From Chitinophaga hostae (GTDB taxonomy: Bacteria; Bacteroidota; Bacteroidia; Chitinophagales; Chitinophagaceae), in the NCBI RefSeq assembly GCF_018224885.1, contig NZ_JAGTXB010000002.1, positions 310,001-374,000 of the forward strand: 64,000 bases of DNA, read 5' to 3'. Each line of letters begins with the position of its first letter. Position 1 is the stretch's first letter. A program made the translations under genes and the position numbers. Below are positions 32,019 to 40,992 of the stretch, piece after piece. The notes under the pieces were generated by a model. That model was not told the origin of the DNA, did no database searches, and was given only the letters and a program-made list of their open reading frames with translations.

Positions 32019-35000
32019 TTTTTTTGTAGCGATATACAATTTTTTTGAAAAGCATAAAAGCTGGCTGTGGATTTCTACCATTGCCAGCTTTCTGCTGGTG
32101 GGATATTTTGCTGCACAAATAAAGCTGGAAGAGGATATCACGAAGATTTTACCCCAGGATAAGAAACTGGACAAACTGCAACAGGTATTCCAGGACTCGC
32201 GTTTTGCGGATAAACTCATTGTTACCATCTCTCAAAAAGATACTGCAAAAGAAGCGCAGCCCGACAGTTTAACGGCCTATGCGGCAGAACTGGCCGCTAC
32301 GGCAAGTGCGCAGCTATCGCCCTATATCCGGCAAATCCAGTCGCAGGCGGAAGATTCCATGGTAATGGGATTGATGCAGGTCATACAACAACACCTGCCC
32401 ATCTTCCTGGAAGAAAAAGACTACGTGAAAGTAGATAGTTTGCTGCAAACAGCACAACTGGAAAAAACACTGCAATACGATTATAACACACTGATATCGC
32501 CGGCAGGGCTGGTGTTAAAGAAAATGATCCAGGTCGATCCTGTTGGTATTTCCTGGATCGGCGTAAAGAAATTGCAGCACCTGCAATACGATGATCAGTT
32601 TGAATTATATGATAACTACGTGATCACAAAAGATCACAAGCATGTGATGATCTTTATTACGCCGGCTAATCCGCCAGGCGCTACAAAGATCAACGCACAG
32701 TTCCTGAAGGGACTGGATAAAATCAAAGATAGCCTTGATCAATCCCATCCGGCAATAGCTGCTTCCTACTTTGGTGGCACTGCTGTTTCCGCAGGAAATG
32801 CTACCCAACTCAGGCAGGATACCCTTCTTACGCAGGGCATCACCATCGTATTGCTGGTAGTACTGATCGGGTTATTTTTCCGGAAGAAACGTTCCCCCGT
32901 GCTGGTGATGCTGCCGGTGATCTTCGGCGGGTTATTTTCACTGGCATGGATATACGTTATTAAAGGCCATATTTCTGTAATGGCCATGGGAGCAGGCGCT
33001 GTGGTATTGGGTATTGCTGTCAACTATTCATTGCATGTTTTTAATCACTTCCGTCATTCACAGGATATACGTGAAGTGATCAACGATCTGGCTACGCCGA
33101 TGACGTTGGGCAGTTTTACCACGGTGGGCGGCTTTCTTTGTTTACAGTTTGTACATTCTCCCATGCTTCGGGATGTAGGACTGTTTGCTGCACTCAGCCT
33201 CGTTGGCGCTGCTTTGTTTTCCCTTATATTTCTGCCGCATTGGATCGTGATCGGGCATAAACCGCAAACGGTGCCTGCGCACACAGATAACTGGCTGGAT
33301 AAATTATCGGCCTATAAGCCGGAGAGAAATAAATACCTGGTAGGTGCTATTTTCCTCCTTACTATCGTATTTTTTTACACTGCCCGCAACGTATCCTTTG
33401 AAAGCGATATGATGCGCATGAATTACATGTCGCCGCAGCTGAAAGCCGCAGAAGCACAGCTTAATTCGATAAATACCTACATCGCGCAATCCGTCTACGT
33501 CGTGTCTGACGGACATGATCTTGAAAGCGCACTGGAGAATGAAGAAAAGCTGATGCCGGTGGTGGAGCAATTGCAGGCAAAAGGCATTGTAAAGAAATAC
33601 GCCGGCGTACAGGCGTTGCTGTTATCCAACAAGGAGCAGCAGGCACGCATTGACCGCTGGAATAAATACTGGACGGCGGAAAAGCAGCAGCAGCTGTTGC
33701 AATACCTGCGCAGCAAGGGCAGCAGCCTTGGGTTTAGTGCTGCCGCATTCGATGCTTTTGGAGGAATGCTTGATAAAACTTTTCAGCCACTGAATGAAGA
33801 AGCACTAAGCATATTGCGCAATGGCAGCCTGGGAGATTTCATTATTCAGAAAAACGGCGCCACTTCACTTGTTACCTTACTCAAAGTAGACCCCGCACAC
33901 AAACAGGCGGTATACAACGCCCTGGAAAATTTGCCCAACACTACGGTGCTGGATAAGCAATATGCCGCTAATCGCCTGGTAGAAGTGATCAAAGACGAAT
34001 TCAACAGCATTGCCTGGATGACTTCCCTGCTGGTGTTCTTCGCGCTGTTGTTGTCTTATGGCCGTATCGAACTGGCATTGATCACATTTATCCCCATGGC
34101 CATAAGCTGGGTATGGATACTGGGTATCATGGGCCTGTTTGGCATTAAGTTCAATATTGTGAACATCATTCTTTCCACTTTTATTTTTGGTTTGGGAGAT
34201 GATTACAGCATCTTTATGATGGATGGGCTGTTACAGGAATACAGAACCGGCAAGAAGACCCTGTCTTCTTTCAAGTCCTCCATTTTCCTTTCCGCCATCA
34301 CTACCATCCTGGGACTAGGTGTGCTGATCTTTGCACAGCATCCTTCCCTGAAATCTATCGCCCTTATTTCCATTATCGGAATAGGCACGGTAGTACTGAT
34401 TTCACAGGTGATGATTCCTTTCCTGTTTAACTGGCTGATCACCAATCGTGTCCGGAAAGGCTATGTGCCATGGACTTTCAAAGGATGGACACTCTCTGTG
34501 TTTTCATTTACCTATTTCACCACGGGTTGTTTACTGTTAACCGTTATCGGTACCATACTCATTCGCCTGAATCCTTTTAATAAAGAAAAGGGAAAGGTGT
34601 TATATCATCGCATTCTTTCTGCCTATACCCATAGTGTATTGTATATTATGGGGAATGTGAAGAAGCGCATTATTAACCCGGCTAACGAACAACTGGAGAA
34701 ACCGGCGGTAATTATCAGTAATCACCAGTCATTCCTGGATATATTGGTATCTACTATGCTGCATCCAAAGGTAATTTTGCTCACCAACCAGTGGGTATGG
34801 CGTTCGCCGGTATTTGGATCGGTGGTGCGCCTGGCCGATTATTACCCGGTAGCAGACGGTGCGGAAGGCGCCATCGAAAAATTGCGGCAGCGGGTGGAAG
34901 AAGGCTACTCGATCGTGGTGTACCCCGAAGGTACCCGGTCGCCCGACCCGGCTATCAAGCGTTTTCATAAGGGCGCTTTTTACATCGCGGAGCAGCTGGG

Positions 35001-35886
35001 CCTGGATATACTTCCCATGGTTATTCACGGTACCGCCTATACGATGAGTAAAGGCGATTTCCTCTTAAAAGACGGCACCGTATCGGTGAAGTATCTGCCG
35101 CGTATCACACCAGCCGACAAATCCTGGGGAGATAACTACAGCGCACGTACGAAAACGATCAGCCGTTACTTTAAACAACAGTATGAAATATTGAGGGCGG
35201 AAACGGAAGTGCCGAAATATTTCCGTGAACAGCTGAAGTACAACTTTATCTACAAAGGACCGGTGCTGGAATGGTATATGCGGATAAAAACAAAAATGGA
35301 AAATAACTATGAGTTATTCCATGAGCTGTTACCCCAGGAAGGGCGTATCCTGGATATCGGCTGCGGCTATGGGTTTATGTCGTATATGCTCACCTGGACG
35401 GCACCCGGAAGAAACATTACCGGCATTGACTATGATGAAGACAAAATAGCTACTGCGGCATATTGTTTTCAAAAACCCGGTCAACTGCAATTTATACATG
35501 GCGATATTGCTGCCACGAACATAGAAAAGTATGACGCTTTTATTTTAAGCGATGTATTACACTACCTCCCTTCAGGAGAGCAGGAAATACTGATACAGCA
35601 ATGTATTGAAAGATTAACACCGGATGGGGTGATCCTGGTACGCGATGGAGATAGTGACCGGGCTAAAAGGCATGAAGGCACAAGGTTCTCTGAGTTTATG
35701 TCGACCAGGGTAATTGGATTTAACAAAACGAAACATAAGCAATTATCTTTTTTCTCAGCTGCACATGTGCGTAACCTGGTCAGCAAATATGGTGCGGTAG
35801 CAGAGGAGATAGATAATACCCGGTACACATCGAATGTAATATTTGTGATAAAAAAACTCCCCCGGGAAAATTATGCACAATTATGA
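32011..35886 (+). CDS. Trifunctional MMPL exporter / lysophospholipid acyltransferase / SAM methyltransferase fusion
   Basis: A 1291-residue three-part fusion. Residues 1-810 form an RND/MMPL-type transporter with two sets of transmembrane helices around two periplasmic loops (LEEDITKILPQDKKLD, GAVVLGIAVNYSLHVFNHF, GLGDDYSIFMMDGLL). A PlsC-like acyltransferase covers about 860-1065 with NHQSFLD (His905, HX4D) and YPEGTRS. A class I methyltransferase covers about 1095-1270 with ILDIGCGYGFMSYML (from residue 1113) and GIDYDEDK. The same architecture is known in Bacteroidota pigment clusters. It could couple acylation or methylation of the lipid-linked pigment to its export. Overlaps with both neighbours are 8 and 14 bp. 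Confidence 0.95.
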   Translation: MGSFFVAIYNFFEKHKSWLWISTIASFLLVGYFAAQIKLEEDITKILPQDKKLDKLQQVFQDSRFADKLIVTISQKDTAKEAQPDSLTAYAAELAATASAQLSPYIRQIQSQAEDSMVMGLMQVIQQHLPIFLEEKDYVKVDSLLQTAQLEKTLQYDYNTLISPAGLVLKKMIQVDPVGISWIGVKKLQHLQYDDQFELYDNYVITKDHKHVMIFITPANPPGATKINAQFLKGLDKIKDSLDQSHPAIAASYFGGTAVSAGNATQLRQDTLLTQGITIVLLVVLIGLFFRKKRSPVLVMLPVIFGGLFSLAWIYVIKGHISVMAMGAGAVVLGIAVNYSLHVFNHFRHSQDIREVINDLATPMTLGSFTTVGGFLCLQFVHSPMLRDVGLFAALSLVGAALFSLIFLPHWIVIGHKPQTVPAHTDNWLDKLSAYKPERNKYLVGAIFLLTIVFFYTARNVSFESDMMRMNYMSPQLKAAEAQLNSINTYIAQSVYVVSDGHDLESALENEEKLMPVVEQLQAKGIVKKYAGVQALLLSNKEQQARIDRWNKYWTAEKQQQLLQYLRSKGSSLGFSAAAFDAFGGMLDKTFQPLNEEALSILRNGSLGDFIIQKNGATSLVTLLKVDPAHKQAVYNALENLPNTTVLDKQYAANRLVEVIKDEFNSIAWMTSLLVFFALLLSYGRIELALITFIPMAISWVWILGIMGLFGIKFNIVNIILSTFIFGLGDDYSIFMMDGLLQEYRTGKKTLSSFKSSIFLSAITTILGLGVLIFAQHPSLKSIALISIIGIGTVVLISQVMIPFLFNWLITNRVRKGYVPWTFKGWTLSVFSFTYFTTGCLLLTVIGTILIRLNPFNKEKGKVLYHRILSAYTHSVLYIMGNVKKRIINPANEQLEKPAVIISNHQSFLDILVSTMLHPKVILLTNQWVWRSPVFGSVVRLADYYPVADGAEGAIEKLRQRVEEGYSIVVYPEGTRSPDPAIKRFHKGAFYIAEQLGLDILPMVIHGTAYTMSKGDFLLKDGTVSVKYLPRITPADKSWGDNYSARTKTISRYFKQQYEILRAETEVPKYFREQLKYNFIYKGPVLEWYMRIKTKMENNYELFHELLPQEGRILDIGCGYGFMSYMLTWTAPGRNITGIDYDEDKIATAAYCFQKPGQLQFIHGDIAATNIEKYDAFILSDVLHYLPSGEQEILIQQCIERLTPDGVILVRDGDSDRAKRHEGTRFSEFMSTRVIGFNKTKHKQLSFFSAAHVRNLVSKYGAVAEEIDNTRYTSNVIFVIKKLPRENYAQL

Positions 35887-37390
35887 TGTGATCATTATAG
35901 GCAGCGGCCTTGGCGGCCTGGTATGTGGCGCTATCCTCAGCCAGAATGGCTATCGTGTATGTATCTATGAAAAAAACAGGCAAACAGGTGGCTGTCTGCA
36001 AACCTATTCCCGCGAAAAAGTCATTTTCGATTCCGGTGTACACTACATCGGCGGACTGGCGCCGGGAGAAAATCTGTATAAAGTATTTAAGTATATCGGG
36101 ATCTATGATAAGCTTCGCCTGAAACGCATGGATATGGATGGTTTTGACCATATCAGCTTTGAAGGCGATGATGTTATATATCGGCTGGCACAAGGAGAAG
36201 AAAACTTTATCCGTACATTGCTAAACTATTTCCCGGAAGAAGCCATCGCGCTGCGGGCTTATTGTGATAAGATCAATGAGGTATGCAGTAAATTCCCGCT
36301 GTATAACCTGCGCACCGGCGACTACGAGGAAAAACGGGGCATACTGCAGCTAAATACAGCCGACTATTTGCGCAGCATTACCAATAACGAAAAATTGCAG
36401 CAGGTGTTGGCAGGGAATAACCTCTTGTATGCGGGTGTGGCACATAAAACGCCGTTTTACGTACACGCGTTGGTGGTAAACAGTTATATGAAAAGTTCCT
36501 GGAAGTGTGTGGACGGCGGCTCACAGATAGGGAAGCTGCTTTGCAGGCAGATCCGGGCCAACGGGGGCGATATTATCCGCAACATGGCGGTTACTGCTAT
36601 ACAGGGCGCAGGAGATGCGGTGGATCACATCGTATTACAGGATGGTACCCGGGCACAGGCTACCCATTATATTTCTAATCTGCATCCCGCGCAAACCATG
36701 GCCATGACCCATAGCGACGCATTACGCAGTGCTTATCGCAACCGGGTACAAAGTCTTGAGAACTCAGTAGGCGCATTTGTGCTGAACGTGGTATTGAAGC
36801 CCGGCACTTTTAAATATCTGAACTATAATCATTACTATCATGCTACAAACAATGCCTGGGCAGGGATTGACTATGATACCAGCGCATGGCCGCAAACCTA
36901 CGCGATGTATGTATCTGCCAGTTCCCGGCATGAAACCTGGGCAGATTGTTTGTCGGTGATGACCTATATGCGTTACGAGGAAATGGAACCCTGGCAGCAT
37001 ACTTTTAACACCGTGTTGCAGGCAGGCAGCAGGGGAGCCGGTTATGAGGCTTTTAAGGCGCAGAAGGCCCACCTGTTGATAGATTGTGTAGCCAAACAGT
37101 TTCCTGGCTTTCGTGATTGTATACAGTCCTGGTATGTGGCTACGCCTTTGTCGTACCGCGATTATATTGGTACCGGCGACGGCAGTATGTACGGTATCGC
37201 CAAAGACAGTGCAGATCCGCTCCGCACCATGGTTTCAGCCCGTACTAAACTATCCAATTTGTATCTTACCGGTCAAAACCTGAACTTGCATGGAATTTTA
37301 GGGGTAACTATCAGCAGCGTGATCACCTCGGCGGAATTGCTGGGCATGGATTTCCTGGTAGATGAAATTAATCAGTCAATACATACATAA
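35873..37390 (+). CDS. FAD-dependent phytoene desaturase-like oxidoreductase
   Basis: A 505-residue amine-oxidase/CrtI-type flavoprotein. The FAD site is DVIIIGSGLGGLVCGAILSQNGY (Rossmann fold, split over residues 5-27), followed by YEKNRQTGGCLQTY, the second conserved element. The C-terminal LYLTGQNLNLHGILGVTISSVIT is the family FAD-binding end. Such enzymes dehydrogenate or isomerise polyene or carotenoid chains; in a flexirubin cluster it could introduce or isomerise double bonds in the polyene or oxidise its end. The substrate is not shown by sequence. The start overlaps the MMPL fusion by 14 bp. Confidence 0.9.
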   Translation: MHNYDVIIIGSGLGGLVCGAILSQNGYRVCIYEKNRQTGGCLQTYSREKVIFDSGVHYIGGLAPGENLYKVFKYIGIYDKLRLKRMDMDGFDHISFEGDDVIYRLAQGEENFIRTLLNYFPEEAIALRAYCDKINEVCSKFPLYNLRTGDYEEKRGILQLNTADYLRSITNNEKLQQVLAGNNLLYAGVAHKTPFYVHALVVNSYMKSSWKCVDGGSQIGKLLCRQIRANGGDIIRNMAVTAIQGAGDAVDHIVLQDGTRAQATHYISNLHPAQTMAMTHSDALRSAYRNRVQSLENSVGAFVLNVVLKPGTFKYLNYNHYYHATNNAWAGIDYDTSAWPQTYAMYVSASSRHETWADCLSVMTYMRYEEMEPWQHTFNTVLQAGSRGAGYEAFKAQKAHLLIDCVAKQFPGFRDCIQSWYVATPLSYRDYIGTGDGSMYGIAKDSADPLRTMVSARTKLSNLYLTGQNLNLHGILGVTISSVITSAELLGMDFLVDEINQSIHT

Positions 37391-37392
37391 CA

Positions 37393-39084
37393 GTGGAAAA
37401 AAAGAAACGAAGCGGCTGGAGAAGACTTGGACGCGTACTTTTATATATCATCGGTGTTTTCCTGGTGCTGTTTATCGCCCTGGTTGTTTACCTGGTGATT
37501 GTAAGCAGGATGCCGCCACCGGCAATTGCGGATCAGCGCGCGTTGCAGCTGAAACGTACGGAGCTGGACAGCACCTGTTATACGCTGGGCAACAACTGGT
37601 TTCGGAAAAGTAATAGTGGCTTATATGAAATGTACGTGGAAGGAGCTCCTTTTGAAAGAGGGGTGATCAACGGCAAACTTTCCGGGGAGCTGATCCGTCG
37701 CCAGGAAGATGTATTTGTGGCGCAGTTCAGCAAAATGGTGCCTTCTACTTTTTACCTGCATTTCCTGAAATATTTTATTGGTTGGTTTAACCGTGACCTG
37801 AGTGATCATGTGCCGGAAGAATTCAAGGAAGAGATCTACGGGGAGTCTTTCTCTGCTTCTTCCAACTACGACTATATAGGCACCAACTATGCACGCTTAA
37901 TGAACTATCATGCCGCCCATGATATAGGTCATGCGCTGCAGGGTATGATGCTGGTGGGTTGTACGTCGTTCGGTACCTGGAACGACCAGTCGGCGGATAG
38001 CAACCTGATCATAGGCCGCAATTTCGACTTCTACATGGGAGATGACTTTGCGAAAGAAAAAATGGTTGTTTTTTATCACCCGGAGAAAGGCCACAATTTT
38101 ATGTTTGTTACCTGGGGTGGATTTACCGGCGTGGTGTCGGGCATGAATGACAAAGGATTAACAGTAACTATTAACGCTGCCAAAACCAGCGTGCCTACTG
38201 CCGCCGCTACACCTGTATCGCTGGTGGCCCGCGAAATATTACAGTACGCAAAAAATATCCAGGAGGCATGGGATATTGCCCGGAAACGGAAGATGTTTGT
38301 CTCGGAATCATTCCTGATCGGTTCTGCGGAAGACAACAAAGCGGTGATCATTGAAAAAACGCCGGAAGGCATGGATATGTACAGCTCCGGTAAAAATTTT
38401 ATTACCTGTACCAATCACTTCCAGGGCGATTCGCTGGGCAGTCTTACTTCCAACAAACTGCAGATAAAAGAAAGCGCTTCCGAATACCGCTACGAGCGGC
38501 TTACAGAGCTAATGAAAAAGAAGGGACCAAATACCGTTCAAAATACCGTTAGCATTCTGCGCGACAGAGGCGGATTGCATAACGCTGATATTGGCATGGG
38601 AAATGAAAAAGCGATCAACCAGTTGATAGCACATCACTCCATTGTATTTGAGCCAAAGAAAGGGCTGGTATGGGTGTCTACGGCGCCCTGGCAATTAGGG
38701 CAGTTTGTGGCATACGATCTGAATAAGATTTTTAGCATGCACGGTCTTACTTCAGATCACGAAGTATACGACAGCGCGCTGAATATTGCAGCAGACAGCT
38801 TTCTGCTGTCAAAAGATTACCTTGCCTTTAACACCTACCGTAAACTGAGAGACGAGATCAAGGAAGGACAGGAGGTGAACGTGAGCGCTTTGATAGCAGC
38901 CAATCCGGCCTATTACCATACATATGTGCTGGCAGGTGACTACGAGGTGAAGCGCAAAGCATATGCTGTTGCAAAACAGTATTATGAAACTGCTTTAACA
39001 AAAGTAATTGCGACCAAAGGAGAAGAAGATCACATCCGGAAGCAACTGGCGCTTTGTAAGGATAAGCTGAAAGCTAAAAGCTAA
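37393..39084 (+). CDS. C45/acyl-CoA:6-APA acyltransferase-like Ntn hydrolase, membrane-anchored
   Basis: A 563-residue protein with one N-terminal transmembrane helix (residues 15-37) and an Ntn-hydrolase domain. The candidate nucleophile is Cys190 in MLVGCTSFGTW, followed by LIIGRNFDFYMGDD and GGFTGVVSGMNDKGLTVTINAAKTS, the pattern of the C45 peptidase/isopenicillin acyltransferase and phospholipase-B-like families. Those enzymes self-cleave before the Cys; if so here, a membrane segment would be released. The C-terminal 100 residues look like a TPR-like helical tail (KQYYETALTKV). The GTG start is 2 bp after the desaturase stop. The last codons (KLKAKS) are encoded by AGCTAAA-type heptads. 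Confidence 0.85.
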   Translation: MEKKKRSGWRRLGRVLLYIIGVFLVLFIALVVYLVIVSRMPPPAIADQRALQLKRTELDSTCYTLGNNWFRKSNSGLYEMYVEGAPFERGVINGKLSGELIRRQEDVFVAQFSKMVPSTFYLHFLKYFIGWFNRDLSDHVPEEFKEEIYGESFSASSNYDYIGTNYARLMNYHAAHDIGHALQGMMLVGCTSFGTWNDQSADSNLIIGRNFDFYMGDDFAKEKMVVFYHPEKGHNFMFVTWGGFTGVVSGMNDKGLTVTINAAKTSVPTAAATPVSLVAREILQYAKNIQEAWDIARKRKMFVSESFLIGSAEDNKAVIIEKTPEGMDMYSSGKNFITCTNHFQGDSLGSLTSNKLQIKESASEYRYERLTELMKKKGPNTVQNTVSILRDRGGLHNADIGMGNEKAINQLIAHHSIVFEPKKGLVWVSTAPWQLGQFVAYDLNKIFSMHGLTSDHEVYDSALNIAADSFLLSKDYLAFNTYRKLRDEIKEGQEVNVSALIAANPAYYHTYVLAGDYEVKRKAYAVAKQYYETALTKVIATKGEEDHIRKQLALCKDKLKAKS

Positions 39085-39120
39085 AGGCTAAAAGTAACTT
39101 AATCTAAAAGCTAACAGCTA
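39065..39120. repeat. AGCTAAM heptad repeat across a gene end
   Basis: Units AGCTGAA, AGCTAAA, AGCTAAA, GGCTAAA then, after AGTAACTTAATC, AAAAGCT and AACAGCT. The array begins inside the C45 gene, provides its last residues and stop codon, and ends at the acpS ATG. Confidence 0.75.
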
Positions 39121-39121
39121 C

Positions 39122-39499
39122 ATGATTATTGGTATTGGAACAGACATTGTAGAAGTACCGCGCATCGCCGCAAAGCTGGCAAAAGGAGAGGGGTTCCGTA
39201 ACCTGGTATTCACCCCTTTTGAAATCAGTTATTGCGAACAACAGGCCGTGCCCGCAGAAAGCTATGCTGCCCGTTTTGCCGCTAAAGAAGCCATGCTGAA
39301 AGCATTTGGAACAGGTTGGGGAAATGGCGGAATCAATTTTGATGAAATAGAAGTGCGTAACGACGCAGCCGGGAAGCCGGAGATTTTTTTAATTGGCAAA
39401 GGTGCAGACAGGTATGCCCTGCTGGGTATAAAAACAATATGGGTTTCTTTATCCCATGAAAAGAATGCCGCCGTGGCGATGGTTATTATAGAAGGTTAA
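39122..39499 (+). CDS. acpS: Holo-[acyl-carrier-protein] synthase
   Basis: A 125-residue phosphopantetheinyl transferase. MIIGIGTDIVEVPRI carries the first metal-binding Asp (Asp8), and YAARFAAKEAMLKAFG carries the conserved Glu and Lys, followed by WVSLSHEKNAAVAMV. It transfers the 4'-phosphopantetheine of CoA to the Ser of apo-ACPs. Its place at the end of the pigment operon suggests it activates the two cluster ACPs, though a genome normally needs one AcpS for fatty acid ACP as well, so this may be the only copy. It follows a heptad repeat array. Confidence 0.95.
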   Translation: MIIGIGTDIVEVPRIAAKLAKGEGFRNLVFTPFEISYCEQQAVPAESYAARFAAKEAMLKAFGTGWGNGGINFDEIEVRNDAAGKPEIFLIGKGADRYALLGIKTIWVSLSHEKNAAVAMVIIEG

Positions 39500-39512
39500 T
39501 AAAAGGGATTAC

Positions 39513-39533
39513 GTAATTCGTAATTCGTAATTT
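39513..39533. repeat. Three GTAATTC heptads
   Basis: GTAATTC, GTAATTC, GTAATTT are contiguous at 39513-39519, 39520-39526 and 39527-39533, 7 nt before the ligase ATG at 39541. The same heptads occur at 6133-6160 and, in part, at 16353-16373. Confidence 0.75.
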
Positions 39534-39540
39534 TCAAAAG

Positions 39541-40833
39541 ATGTATATACCCGACATTGAACTACAATCGAAAACAGCTATCAGGGCTTACCAGGAAAAA
39601 GAGGTAATGCGCCTGCTGGGCTATTTACGTGAATTTTCACCCTTCTATAAAGCGTGGTTTAAAAAGCATGGTATTGCTGCCGATGAAGTTCAGTCGCTGG
39701 AAGCATTCTCCCTGATTCCTCCTGTTAACAAAGAAGACCTGCAGGAACACAACTGGGAGTTCCTGTGTGTGGATAAAAGTAAGATCGCTGAATACACAAC
39801 AACCTCCGGTACTTTGGGCCGGCCGGTGATCATTGCTTTAACTGAAAAAGACCTGCAGCGTTTAAGCTATAACGAATACATTTCTTTCTGTTGCGCCGAT
39901 GGCACCGACAGTGATATATACCAGCTTATGCTCACGCTCGACCGGCAGTTTATGGCCGGCATGGCTTATTACAACGGCATCCGCAAACTGGGCGCAGGCG
40001 TATTGCGTGTGGGTCCTGGCGTCCCCAGCATGCAATGGGAAAATATACAACGTATACAACCCACCACCATTGTAGGCGTGCCCTCTTTTATTGTAAAGCT
40101 CATAGCCTACGCAAAAGAACACCAGATAGATATTAACCGCACTTCTGTGAAGAAAGCCATATGTATTGGTGAAAATATCCGTAATACTGATTTTTCGCTG
40201 AATGTATTGGGTAAGAAGATTACAGAACAATGGAATATTAAACTGTATTCCACTTATGCGTCTACTGAAATGCAAACGGCGTTCACAGAATGCAGTGCCG
40301 GAAATGGGGGACATCATCATCCCGAATTACTGTATGTAGAGCTGCTGGATGAAAATAACCAGCCCGTAGCGCCCGGGGAAGAAGGAGAGGTAACGATTAC
40401 TACACTTGGCGTAGAAGGTATGCCCCTGCTGCGTTATAAAACCGGCGATATCTGTCAGTATCATTATGATACCTGCAGCTGCGGCAGGCATACATTACGG
40501 CTATCTCCCGTAATAGGTCGTAAAAAGCAGATGATCAAATACAAAGGCACCACCCTGTATCCACCAGCTTTGTTTGACCTGTTAGCTGATATGGAAGATG
40601 TAAAAGAATTTGTAGTAGAAGTGTTTTCCAACGAACTGGGAACAGATGAAATACTGTTACACCTCTGGCCCAGGGAAGAATCAGAAGAAATGGACCGCAA
40701 AATAAAATCATATCTCCAGGCTAAACTGCGGGTGATACCACAGGTGCGGTATACCAGTCAGCAGGATATAATGCGGATGCAATTCCCGGAAAATAGCCGT
40801 AAGCCGGTGAAGTTTCTTGATAACAGGAATTAG
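39541..40833 (+). CDS. PaaK-like adenylate-forming CoA ligase (candidate p-coumarate activation)
   Basis: A 430-residue member of the phenylacetate-CoA ligase family of the ANL superfamily. TTSGTLGRPVII is the phosphate-binding loop (P-loop-like A3 motif), YASTEMQTAF is the aromatic/Glu A5 motif, and RYKTGDIC is the A7 motif with the ribose-binding Asp. RKKQMIKYKGTTLYPP gives the hinge and C-terminal domain. Its expected job is to activate the p-coumarate made by the ammonia-lyase as a CoA or ACP thioester for the first condensation. Loading directly onto an ACP is an alternative. It is the last gene of the co-directional cluster, 41 bp after acpS. Confidence 0.9.
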   Translation: MYIPDIELQSKTAIRAYQEKEVMRLLGYLREFSPFYKAWFKKHGIAADEVQSLEAFSLIPPVNKEDLQEHNWEFLCVDKSKIAEYTTTSGTLGRPVIIALTEKDLQRLSYNEYISFCCADGTDSDIYQLMLTLDRQFMAGMAYYNGIRKLGAGVLRVGPGVPSMQWENIQRIQPTTIVGVPSFIVKLIAYAKEHQIDINRTSVKKAICIGENIRNTDFSLNVLGKKITEQWNIKLYSTYASTEMQTAFTECSAGNGGHHHPELLYVELLDENNQPVAPGEEGEVTITTLGVEGMPLLRYKTGDICQYHYDTCSCGRHTLRLSPVIGRKKQMIKYKGTTLYPPALFDLLADMEDVKEFVVEVFSNELGTDEILLHLWPREESEEMDRKIKSYLQAKLRVIPQVRYTSQQDIMRMQFPENSRKPVKFLDNRN

Positions 40834-40992
40834 TGGGTTTACTGTGGCGGAAGGTCGCAGTTGGTACCGATGTTTTTTCCACGATATGCAGGTTTTACAT
40901 ACAGATCATCCAGGCACACGGCTTTGCCATGGGAGACTTTTTATGTTTTTTGCAAAGGATAAATAAGAAACTCCAAAATTTTTTGAGACAAA

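Noticed and set aside
37393..39084. Tn- or phage-related origin of the AGCTAAM repeat at the gene end
   Set aside because: No transposase, integrase or terminal inverted repeats accompany the heptads.
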